Origin: Treponema sp.
GTDB taxonomy: Bacteria > Spirochaetota > Spirochaetia > Treponematales > Breznakiellaceae
Assembly (NCBI GenBank): GCA_031255875.1
Contig: JAIRRR010000216.1
Span: 1-5,653, forward strand
Length of the DNA stretch: 5,653 nt
Reading direction: 5' to 3'
How positions within the stretch are numbered: position 1 is the first letter of the stretch; each line of letters starts with the position of its first letter. Below, piece by piece: positions 1 through 5,653 of the stretch. Position numbers and translations under genes: made by a program. The notes under the pieces are model-generated. The model was given only the letters and a program-made list of their open reading frames with translations. It was not told the DNA's origin and did no database searches.

Positions 1-609
1 CTTGAAAGCGAGGTGAGCGCCCGTGTAAAACCCTTCGGCTTTGTCGCGGCCGGGGGGCAGAGCCAGGGCTCAAGGCACATGCTTACCATGCGCCCGGTAA
101 CCAGGCTTGCGGACATCAGAGGCATGAAAATGCGCGGCCCGAACGCCATTTACATCAGCATGTTTGACTACCTCGGCGCGGCCGGCACCACTATGGACTG
201 GAATGAAATCTACACCGCCATGAATCAGAGGATCATTGACGGCATGGAAGCCTCGCCCAGCATGATCAATTCGATGAAATTCCAGGACATCGCGAAAAAC
301 CTTACCATTACCGACCACATCATCGCCTGCGTGTACTATTTCTTCAACGACAAGTGGCTGGCGGGCCTGCCCGACGACCTGCGGAAGATCGTCCTTGAAT
401 GCGCCGACGAAGCCGCCGCCTATCAGGGGCAGATCGACGATCTGGATCAGGACGCCTCGCTTGCCGCCATGGTGGACCAGGGCGTGGTTGTTCACCGTCT
501 CCCCGACGCGGACGCCTGGAGGCAGGCCTGTTCGCCCATGCTCGCCGAGTACCGCGGCAAGGGCGCGAACTGGAACAGCTTCATTGACAAGATGCTTGCG
601 ATAGAATAG
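1..609 (+). CDS. dctP: TRAP transporter solute-binding protein, DctP family (5'-truncated by window edge)
   Basis: This is the periplasmic substrate-binding subunit of a TRAP transporter, which delivers its ligand to the DctQM membrane complex. The reading frame is open from base 1, so the 202 residues seen are the C-terminal part of a protein usually about 320-340 aa long. The signal peptide and first lobe lie outside the window. A GTG at 13 is in frame but is not a credible start, because family sequence continues upstream of it. Family signatures are the RPVTRLADIRGMKMRGP segment, whose arginine (codon 133-135) matches the conserved carboxylate-binding arginine, and the later YTAMNQRIIDGMEAS and KNLTITDH segments, typical of the second half of DctP proteins. 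The stop is TAG at 607-609. The dctQ and dctM genes follow. The arginine suggests an organic or sugar acid ligand, but its identity cannot be inferred. Confidence 0.93.
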   Translation, partial: LESEVSARVKPFGFVAAGGQSQGSRHMLTMRPVTRLADIRGMKMRGPNAIYISMFDYLGAAGTTMDWNEIYTAMNQRIIDGMEASPSMINSMKFQDIAKNLTITDHIIACVYYFFNDKWLAGLPDDLRKIVLECADEAAAYQGQIDDLDQDASLAAMVDQGVVVHRLPDADAWRQACSPMLAEYRGKGANWNSFIDKMLAIE

Positions 610-719
610 GCCGGCGCACAGGAATGCCGGGGAAGGCCGTTTGCGAATAAAAAGCCGCGGCTTTCCCGCCGGCCGGATTGCCGAACAAGTACAGGGTCTC
701 CGCGTCCCGCCGGCCGGGA
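609..719 (+). repeat. GC-rich inverted and direct repeats between dctP and dctQ (candidate mRNA hairpins)
   Basis: The 136-nt gap after dctP holds several repeats. AAAGCCGCGGCTTT at 651-664 is a perfect 14-bp palindrome. TCCCGCCGGCCGG occurs twice as a 13-bp direct repeat (664-676 and 705-717). GGCCGGC at 609-615 is complementary to GCCGGCC at 668-674 and at 709-715, so it could pair with either copy. CCGGC at 611-615 can also pair with GCCGG at 626-630. No T-run follows any of these, so none is a standard intrinsic terminator. The likely role is mRNA stabilisation or processing, or partial attenuation, letting the binding protein be made in excess over the membrane subunits. That role is inference. 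Confidence 0.5.
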
Positions 720-730
720 AGTTCGTCCAT

Positions 731-738
731 AAGGGGAG
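731..738 (+). promoter_or_regulatory. Shine-Dalgarno site deciding the dctQ start
   Basis: AAGGGGAG ends 7 nt before the ATG at 746. This favours 746 over the in-frame TTG at 641, which has no comparable site and would add 35 polar, Arg/Gly/Pro-rich residues unlike any DctQ N-terminus. Confidence 0.8.
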
Positions 739-745
739 TTGGGTC

Positions 746-1276
746 ATGCTTAAAAGAATCTATGCCGTGCTAAACGCCGTCCGCGGGTGCGCCCTGATAG
801 CGGCCTTGAGCGGGATGGTGGGCCTTTGCGTTGTTCAGATTGTGCTGCGTTATTTTACCTCCGCCTCTTTAAGGCCGTTCGCCTGGGGCGACGAGCTGAT
901 GCGCCTGACTTTAATCTGGATAGCCTTTCTGGCGGGGAGCGTCGGGGTGCGTACCGGCGCTCATCTGAATCTCGATTATTTTATGGACAAACTGCTCAAG
1001 CCCGGGCAGAGGGCCGTACTGGAAAAAATAATCCTGATTACCGCCCTTGCCAGCATGGCCCTGCTTGTCTGGTACGGTATTCTTCAGACCTATGCCAATA
1101 AGGACCAGTACTTGCAGAATATCCCTATATCGGTCGCGTGGTTCTACGTGGCAATCCCCGTAGGTTGTTTTTATATCTTCATCGAATATCTTTTGATATT
1201 GATTTACGGCAGACACCCCTTTGCCGGATCATCCGCCGGCGGCGAAAACCCGCCGGTTGACACAACCGGATTCTAG
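746..1276 (+). CDS. dctQ: TRAP transporter small transmembrane subunit (DctQ family)
   Basis: This is the small inner-membrane subunit of the TRAP transporter. It associates with the large subunit DctM and helps form the docking surface for the binding protein. The product is 176 aa, normal for DctQ. Four hydrophobic segments are visible at about residues 14-36, 50-68, 91-113 and 128-154, giving the usual four-helix topology. The signature between helices 1 and 2 is present: R35-Y36 at the end of helix 1, W47-G-D-E50 where the family has WxEE or WxDE, then LIWIAFLAGS and H73 in a GAHLNLDYF segment. The C-terminal 20 residues are a hydrophilic Gly/Pro-rich tail. The start at 746 is set by the strong upstream ribosome site. 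The stop codon TAG (1274-1276) overlaps the dctM ribosome site, so translation is probably coupled. Confidence 0.93.
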   Translation: MLKRIYAVLNAVRGCALIAALSGMVGLCVVQIVLRYFTSASLRPFAWGDELMRLTLIWIAFLAGSVGVRTGAHLNLDYFMDKLLKPGQRAVLEKIILITALASMALLVWYGILQTYANKDQYLQNIPISVAWFYVAIPVGCFYIFIEYLLILIYGRHPFAGSSAGGENPPVDTTGF

Positions 1277-1280
1277 GAGG
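1275..1280 (+). promoter_or_regulatory. Shine-Dalgarno site deciding the dctM start
   Basis: A perfect AGGAGG overlaps the last two bases of the dctQ stop codon and lies 6 nt before the ATG at 1287. It rules out upstream in-frame starts from 1221, which would add 22 polar residues overlapping dctQ. Confidence 0.88.
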
Positions 1281-1286
1281 CTGTTT

Positions 1287-2573
1287 ATGCTGCAAGCTTT
1301 ATTACTGTTTCTGGTTGTCCAGTTTTTCATTTTCGCCGGTTTTCCCATATACATTTCCTGCATTGTCACGGGGATTATTTTTATTTTCGCCGAGGGCATC
1401 CCCTTTAACGTCGTCATCATCAAGATGTTCGGGACCATCAATTCCCTCTCCTTCCTGGCCATTCCTTTTTTTATCCTTGCGGGAAATGTTATGACCAGAT
1501 CGAGGATAACCGACAAACTGGTTTCCTTTGCCAACGCGGCGGTGGGCCAGTTTAAGGGCGGGCTGGGGCACGTGAATATTCTGGCTTCGGTGTTCTTCGG
1601 CGGCATTCAGGGCTCGGGGGCTGCGGACGCTTCGGCCATAGGCGGGATAATGATCCCCGCCATGGAGAAGCAGGGTTATGGCAAGGATTACGCCGTGGCG
1701 GTAACCGCGGGTTCCTCGATGATAAGCCCCATTATCCCGCCGAGTATCGCCATGATACTCTATTCCTGTTATACGGAAACTCCGGTAGGCCGGCTTTTTA
1801 TGGGCGGCCTTATTCCCGGCGTCCTCATCGCTATTGCGCAGATGATAGTCAACGGCGTTGAGTACCGCCGCAGGGGGTATAATTTTGAGACCGGGAAATT
1901 TTCCATAATAAACCTGGCCAGGGCCTTTATAGATTCTGTAGGCGCCCTTATCATGCCCTGCATTATTATGGGCGGCATTTTGTTCGGCATAGTAACTCCC
2001 ACCGAGTCGGGAGTATTGGCGGTATTATACGGCCTTGTTTACGGATTTTTTATTTCCAAGCGTTTAAAGATCGGGGATTTGCCCGGTATCCTTATGGATA
2101 CGGTCGTTACTACTACTGTAGTTATGCTGACCGTTGCCGCTACAGGTATACTGTCCTATCTCCTGGTCAGCTGGCGCTTTGAGCGCATGATCTACGATTT
2201 CGCGATTAACACCCTGCAAAACCGCTACCTTGTATCGGTTTTCCTTATGGTGGTACTGCTGATACTGGGTATTTTTCTTGAGCCCCCGGTGCTGATCGCC
2301 ATGTTCGCCACGAGCGTCCTTGCTATCGGCAACACCCTCGGCTTTGATCCTATCCACTACGGCGTAATCATGGTGATTATCATGCAGCTGGGCGCGATCA
2401 CGCCGCCGGTCGGCACTTTTCTCTTTATCGCCTGCGGTGTCGCAAAACTGCCCCTTGAGAAGAGCGTCAGGCCTCTTATGCCCTATATGCTTGTCATTGT
2501 GTTTGTGGTGGTTCTGCTGCTTTTCATCCCGTCCCTTGTTACCTTTATGCCCTCGCTTATTATGGGAGACTGA
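1287..2573 (+). CDS. dctM: TRAP transporter large transmembrane subunit (DctM family)
   Basis: This is the large subunit, the ion-coupled transport channel of the TRAP system. Family members usually use a Na+ gradient. The product is 428 aa, the normal length, and hydrophobic throughout with about 11-13 likely membrane segments and re-entrant hairpins. Family signatures in order are SFLAIPFFILAGNVMTR (about 55-71), the GGIQGSGAADASAIG loop (105-119) followed by MIPAMEKQGYGKDYA, the IIPPSIAMILYS segment (149-160), TPTESGVLAVLY (237-248) and LGAITPPVGTFLF (368-380). Two departures are visible. The usual SGS of the first loop is QGS (Q108), and the proline-rich stretch often seen just after the LG(I/M)F segment is here MFATSVLAIG (339-348). 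The start is fixed by AGGAGG. The gene lies 10 nt after dctQ and 7 nt before the first oxidoreductase, so all are probably co-transcribed. Confidence 0.96.
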   Translation: MLQALLLFLVVQFFIFAGFPIYISCIVTGIIFIFAEGIPFNVVIIKMFGTINSLSFLAIPFFILAGNVMTRSRITDKLVSFANAAVGQFKGGLGHVNILASVFFGGIQGSGAADASAIGGIMIPAMEKQGYGKDYAVAVTAGSSMISPIIPPSIAMILYSCYTETPVGRLFMGGLIPGVLIAIAQMIVNGVEYRRRGYNFETGKFSIINLARAFIDSVGALIMPCIIMGGILFGIVTPTESGVLAVLYGLVYGFFISKRLKIGDLPGILMDTVVTTTVVMLTVAATGILSYLLVSWRFERMIYDFAINTLQNRYLVSVFLMVVLLILGIFLEPPVLIAMFATSVLAIGNTLGFDPIHYGVIMVIIMQLGAITPPVGTFLFIACGVAKLPLEKSVRPLMPYMLVIVFVVVLLLFIPSLVTFMPSLIMGD

Positions 2574-2580
2574 AAGCGCG

Positions 2581-3675
2581 ATGCAGGAAAAAGCGGACGG
2601 TCAGAATTACGCGCCCCAAGGCAGGGCGGAACCTGTGTGCGGCCCCGGCGAATTCCCCGTCGGCGTTATCGGGCTTGATCACGGGCATATTTACGGGATG
2701 TGCAACGGGCTCTCGGAGGCGGGCGCCGATATCGCCCTTGTATGGGACCCGGATCCCGCCAGGGTTGAATTGTTCCGGAAGAGCTTCCCTTCCGCAAAGG
2801 CCGCCGCAAGCAAGGCGCATATATTGGAAGACGCTTCCGTCAAACTGATTGCGTCGGCGGCGATCCCGGCGGACCGTTGCCGCATCGGCATTGAGGCGAT
2901 GGACTACGGCAAAGACTATTTTGCCGACAAACCGCCGCTTGTCAGCAGGGAGCAGCTTGAACAGGCGCGTTCCTGCGTGTCGTGTACCGGCAGGAAATTT
3001 AACGTATATTACAGCGAGCGCCTGCATGTGGAGGCGGCCGTATGCGCGGAAAACCTTCTCGCGCAGGGCGCTATTGGCAAAGTGGCGCATGTTATGGGCC
3101 TGGGCCCCCACCGGCTCGGCGCGCCTTCCCGCCCCGAATGGTTTTGGGACAGGGCCCGTTACGGGGGCATCCTGGTCGATATAGGGTGCCATCAGATAGA
3201 ACAGATTCTCGTGTACGCGGGGGCGGAAACGGCGAAAATCATCAGCGCGGGCGTCGCGAATTATCACAATAAAAACCATCCTGATTTTGAAGACTTTGGC
3301 TGCGCGTCCCTTGTGTGCGATAACGGCGTTTTAGGGTATTTCCGTGTTGACTGGTTTACGCCTGACGGACTCGGCGCGTGGGGGGACGGGCGCGTCTTTA
3401 TCGTAGGCACGGACGGATACATAGAGATCCGAAAATACATCGATCCGGCGTCCGACCGCGAGGGCGATCACCTCATTTTGGTAAACCGCGAGGGCGAACA
3501 GCACATTAAGGCCGCCGGGACATGCGGGTTCCCGTTCTTCGGCAATTTTATCCGGGACTGCCTTGGCCGCGCCCAAACGGCAATGACGCAGGAGCATGTT
3601 TTTACCGTCATGGAACTGGCGATCAGCGCCCAGGAACATGCGCTCGCATCAGGGGTAGGCGGCTTTAAGGGCTGA
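2581..3675 (+). CDS. Gfo/Idh/MocA-family oxidoreductase, atypical subtype with a GLDHGH nucleotide-binding loop
   Basis: This is a probable cytoplasmic NAD(P)-dependent dehydrogenase acting on a sugar, sugar acid or cyclitol-like substrate. It has 364 aa, the usual length. A Rossmann domain spans about residues 26-143 and a C-terminal alpha/beta substrate domain the rest. The glycine-rich loop after beta-1 reads GVIGLDHGHIYGM (28-40), so the usual GxGxxG/A is G31-L-D33-H34-G35-H36. The EKP motif is D116-K117-P118, keeping the catalytic lysine. The active-site segment GGILVDIGCHQIEQ (195-208) keeps the family's Asp (D200) and His (H204), with E207 where Asp is common. From memory of similar proteins, the GLDHGHIxGM, DKP and GLGPHRL combination marks a recurring uncharacterised subfamily, so the changes look like a lineage trait and not decay. 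ATG 2581 lies 7 nt after dctM with only a distant GGGAGA. GTG 2635 is an alternative start that removes an 18-residue leader. The substrate is unknown. Confidence 0.88.
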   Translation: MQEKADGQNYAPQGRAEPVCGPGEFPVGVIGLDHGHIYGMCNGLSEAGADIALVWDPDPARVELFRKSFPSAKAAASKAHILEDASVKLIASAAIPADRCRIGIEAMDYGKDYFADKPPLVSREQLEQARSCVSCTGRKFNVYYSERLHVEAAVCAENLLAQGAIGKVAHVMGLGPHRLGAPSRPEWFWDRARYGGILVDIGCHQIEQILVYAGAETAKIISAGVANYHNKNHPDFEDFGCASLVCDNGVLGYFRVDWFTPDGLGAWGDGRVFIVGTDGYIEIRKYIDPASDREGDHLILVNREGEQHIKAAGTCGFPFFGNFIRDCLGRAQTAMTQEHVFTVMELAISAQEHALASGVGGFKG

Positions 3676-3678
3676 GTT

Positions 3679-3684
3679 AAGGAG
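3679..3684 (+). promoter_or_regulatory. Shine-Dalgarno site of the second oxidoreductase
   Basis: AAGGAG lies in the 14-nt gap after the first oxidoreductase, 5 nt before the ATG at 3690. It supports that start and independent ribosome loading on the last gene of the operon. Confidence 0.8.
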
Positions 3685-3689
3685 CAGGC

Positions 3690-4877
3690 ATGGATAACAG
3701 TACCCGAAACGGAGAAAAACCTATCGGAATAGCGATTATCGGCTCGGGGGCGATTGCGCAGGTGCACGCCGCGGCATATACGGAATTCCCGGCATTGTGC
3801 GAAATTCGGGCTGTGTGCGATTTGTATATTGACAAAGCGCAAGGCTTGATAGACCGGAACGGCTTGAAAGACGCGAAAGCGTGCAAGGACCTTGACGAAG
3901 CGCTTGCGGCAAAAGACATTGACGCGGTATCGATCTGCCTGCCGCCCGGCGCCCACGCCGAAACGGCGATAAAGTCGTTGAACGCGGGCAAGCATGTGCT
4001 TGTAGAAAAACCCATGGCGCCGAGTCTCGCGGAATGTGACGCGATGATCGAAGCTGCCGAAAAAAACGGCAAAATTCTTTCGCCGGTAGCGCAAAATCGG
4101 TACAAAACGCCGAACGCGCGCGTCAAAACCATAATCGCGGAAGGCGCCGCCGGAAAGATTCTCTACGCTTCGGTAAATTCCCTGTGGTGGCGCGGCTCTA
4201 ATTATTACGATATTTGGTGGCGCGGCACCTGGGAGGCTGAATGCGGCGGCTGTGTTACCAGCCACGCGGTACACCATATAGACCTTTTGCTGTGGATGCT
4301 CGGTATGCCCGAACGTGTTACGGCTGTCATTGCCAATGTGGGGCACGACAACAGCGAATGCGAAGATGTCGGGGCGGCAATCCTTGAATATCCGGGTATG
4401 CTCGCGCAGTTGGCCGCTTCGCTTGTAAACCACGACGAGGAACAGGCGCTTGTTTTTCAGGCCGAGCGCGGGCGGCTTTCCGTGCCGTGGCAGACGGCGG
4501 CAAGCAAGCCGCTTCCCAACGGATTCCCGCAGGAAGACGCCGGCGCAAAAAGCGATCTTCAAAACCGTTACGAATCGATTCCCGCGCTGGGGCGCGAAGG
4601 GCATCCCGCGCAGATAGAAAATTTTCTCAATGCGATCGCCGGGAAGGAAGCGCTGGATATTTCCGGCAAAGACGGCCGCGCCGCGATGGAACTGATCATG
4701 GCAATCTACAAGTCGTCGGTAACCAGGATGTCGGTAACGCTGCCGATCGCGGCGGGCGATCTGTTTTATTCGCGCGAATCCATGATCAACGCAATGCCGC
4801 GCTTCCATGCAAAAACGCGCAGCGTTGAAAATTTTTCCTCGTCGGAGATTACGCTCGGGCGCGATGTAGGAAAATAG
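3690..4877 (+). CDS. Gfo/Idh/MocA-family oxidoreductase, canonical subtype
   Basis: This is a probable cytoplasmic NAD(P)-dependent dehydrogenase of sugar-like substrates. It has 395 aa, at the longer end of the family range. The N-terminal Rossmann fold (about 11-135) has the standard GSGAIAQVHA loop (G18, G20, A23), an acidic residue ending beta-2 (D44), the SICLPPGAHAETA segment (81-93) and the intact E106-K107-P108 motif with the catalytic lysine. The C-terminal domain has the GGCVTSHAVHHIDLLLWMLG segment (186-205). H195 and D198 match the family's HxxD, while the position four residues before the histidine, often Asp, is S191. The tail contains VTLPIAAGDLFYSRES (349-364), common in sugar-acting members. 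The start at 3690 is supported by AAGGAG. It shares the operon with the first oxidoreductase but differs from it in every key motif, so the two are not a recent duplication. The substrate cannot be assigned; inositol, uronate or keto-sugar chemistry are all possible. Confidence 0.93.
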   Translation: MDNSTRNGEKPIGIAIIGSGAIAQVHAAAYTEFPALCEIRAVCDLYIDKAQGLIDRNGLKDAKACKDLDEALAAKDIDAVSICLPPGAHAETAIKSLNAGKHVLVEKPMAPSLAECDAMIEAAEKNGKILSPVAQNRYKTPNARVKTIIAEGAAGKILYASVNSLWWRGSNYYDIWWRGTWEAECGGCVTSHAVHHIDLLLWMLGMPERVTAVIANVGHDNSECEDVGAAILEYPGMLAQLAASLVNHDEEQALVFQAERGRLSVPWQTAASKPLPNGFPQEDAGAKSDLQNRYESIPALGREGHPAQIENFLNAIAGKEALDISGKDGRAAMELIMAIYKSSVTRMSVTLPIAAGDLFYSRESMINAMPRFHAKTRSVENFSSSEITLGRDVGK

Positions 4878-4903
4878 CGGATACGCGGGGCTGCTCTGCC
4901 GGT

Positions 4904-5638
4904 TCAGGGAAGGAAGGGGAAGCCGCCGAAATCAACATCGAAATTGTCGCTCTCCTGGGCGGAGGCGAAATACCCGGGGAATTTTTCCCGGAGCAGCTTT
5001 TCCTCGGTGTGTAATTTGTTGAGGTGCCGGCCCAGCCTTATGCGGGATTCCCGGAGGTCTTTCTTTTTTATGGCGGAAAGTATCTCCGCGTGCTGGCTTA
5101 CGATACTCTGGGCAATCCCGTTGAGCCATACGGTGAGCAGGCGCACCCGGTGGTAATGGCCGCACATGCTCTCCAGAACTTCCCAGCCCAAATGGTGGCC
5201 GGCTACCTCGAAAAAAACCTGGTGGTACTGGTCGTCAAAATTCATGAAATTGATGTACTCGTTCCGGTCAAAGGCCGCCGTCTGGGTCTCCACGATTTTT
5301 TCCAGCCTGGCGATATGATCCGGCAGGTACTGTCTGATAAAAGGCTTCAATACCGACATTTCAAGGCTTTCCCGCAGGAATAATTCCTGCTCTACCCGGC
5401 CAAGGTCGATAAGGGATACCAGGGTTTCCCGCTGGGGGATAACCTTTACCAGGCCCTCCTTGGAAAGGCGGATAAAGGCCTCCCGTACCGGGGTGCGGCT
5501 TACCTCATACTTAAGGGATATTTCTTTTTCGCTGATAACGGTCCCGGGGACCAAATTCAGGTTTATTATGCTTTTCCGCAGAGAGCTGTACACGGAATCC
5601 TGAACATTGCCCTGCCGGTTTCCTGCCGCCCCTTTCAT
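4904..5638 (-). CDS. GntR-family transcription regulator, FadR subfamily with FCD domain
   Basis: This is a ligand-responsive DNA-binding regulator, most likely controlling the adjacent transporter and dehydrogenase operon. It has 244 aa, normal for the subfamily. The N-terminal winged helix-turn-helix spans about residues 13-76, with the recognition region SRTPVREAFIRLSKEGLV (47-64) nearly matching the GntR consensus. The wing reads PQRETLVS, with E71 where glycine is usual. The helical FCD domain (about 83-215) keeps the residues expected for its metal site: D135, H139 (FDDQYH), H183 (SQHAEIL) and H205 (RHLNKL). In characterised FCD proteins such a metal helps bind carboxylate ligands, which fits a regulator sensing a sugar acid. 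The ATG at 5638 has an upstream AAGGCGG. The gene converges on the second oxidoreductase with 26 nt between the stops. Its own promoter and probable operator lie beyond the right edge. Whether it represses or activates cannot be told. Confidence 0.95.
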   Translation of the reverse strand: MKGAAGNRQGNVQDSVYSSLRKSIINLNLVPGTVISEKEISLKYEVSRTPVREAFIRLSKEGLVKVIPQRETLVSLIDLGRVEQELFLRESLEMSVLKPFIRQYLPDHIARLEKIVETQTAAFDRNEYINFMNFDDQYHQVFFEVAGHHLGWEVLESMCGHYHRVRLLTVWLNGIAQSIVSQHAEILSAIKKKDLRESRIRLGRHLNKLHTEEKLLREKFPGYFASAQESDNFDVDFGGFPFLP

Positions 5639-5646
5639 CGTATAAT

Positions 5647-5653
5647 CCGCCTT
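5647..5653 (-). promoter_or_regulatory. Probable ribosome binding site of the GntR-family regulator
   Basis: On the - strand AAGGCGG lies 8 nt before the ATG at 5638, at the very edge of the window. It is an imperfect Shine-Dalgarno match but has the right spacing. The promoter is outside the window. Confidence 0.5.

Noticed and set aside
651..664. Rho-independent terminator after dctP
   Set aside because: The palindrome has no loop-plus-U-tract arrangement; C-rich sequence follows. It is reported as a structural repeat instead.
641..745. TTG-initiated N-terminal extension of dctQ
   Set aside because: The 35 extra residues are polar and unlike DctQ N-termini, and ATG 746 has a strong ribosome site.
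70..747. A 225-codon open frame on the - strand opposite dctP and the spacer
   Set aside because: It mirrors a clear DctP sequence, has no family features, and its start lies on the dctQ start region.
2142..2154. Palindrome ACAG-GTATA-CTGT resembling a GntR/FadR-type operator
   Set aside because: It lies deep inside dctM in conserved coding sequence. The half-sites are only 4 bp, which is expected by chance in a window of this size.
2437..2580. Upstream extension of the first oxidoreductase frame into dctM
   Set aside because: The added 48 residues are a frame-shifted reading of the dctM 3' end and match nothing in the family.
3468..4808. A 446-codon open frame on the - strand opposite both oxidoreductases
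   Set aside because: Its product is Arg/His/Phe-rich with no recognisable domain, and it runs across two clear family genes on the other strand. Long antisense frames are common in GC-rich coding DNA.
4871..4886. Possible terminator for the regulator on the - strand (GCG-GATA-CGC followed by TATTTT)
   Set aside because: The stem is only 3 bp, too weak for an intrinsic terminator.

Overview
The window holds part of one catabolic gene cluster: a tripartite TRAP transporter, two Gfo/Idh/MocA-family NAD(P)-dependent oxidoreductases and one GntR-family (FadR/FCD) transcription regulator. Nearly all of it is coding. I see no tRNA or rRNA, mobile element or CRISPR array. The sequence is moderately GC-rich, and three of the internal starts have strong Shine-Dalgarno sites (AAGGGGAG, AGGAGG, AAGGAG). 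This suggests a bacterium that takes up carboxylated sugars or sugar acids by TRAP transport, plausibly an anaerobe such as a spirochaete or another gut or sediment fermenter. That taxonomic guess is weak because no marker gene is present.

Layout. Positions 1-609 are the C-terminal two thirds of the periplasmic solute-binding protein (DctP type), cut by the left edge. A 136-nt gap (610-745) follows, rich in GC inverted and direct repeats. Then come the small membrane subunit DctQ (746-1276), the large membrane subunit DctM (1287-2573), an atypical Gfo/Idh/MocA oxidoreductase (2581-3675) and a more canonical one (3690-4877). All five are on the + strand. After the first gap the spacings are only 10, 7 and 14 nt, so this looks like one operon. 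The regulator (4904-5638) is on the - strand, converging on the second oxidoreductase with a 26-nt gap.

How they could work together (inference). The binding protein captures a substrate, probably one with a carboxylate because the family's conserved arginine is present. DctQM imports it, probably with Na+. The two dehydrogenases would then carry out oxidation and/or reduction of the sugar-like substrate. The FCD regulator keeps its full set of putative metal-binding residues and probably senses the substrate or an intermediate. The substrate cannot be read from the sequence. The most unusual items are the first oxidoreductase, whose nucleotide-binding loop has lost two of its three standard glycines, and the structured gap between the binding-protein and membrane-subunit genes.
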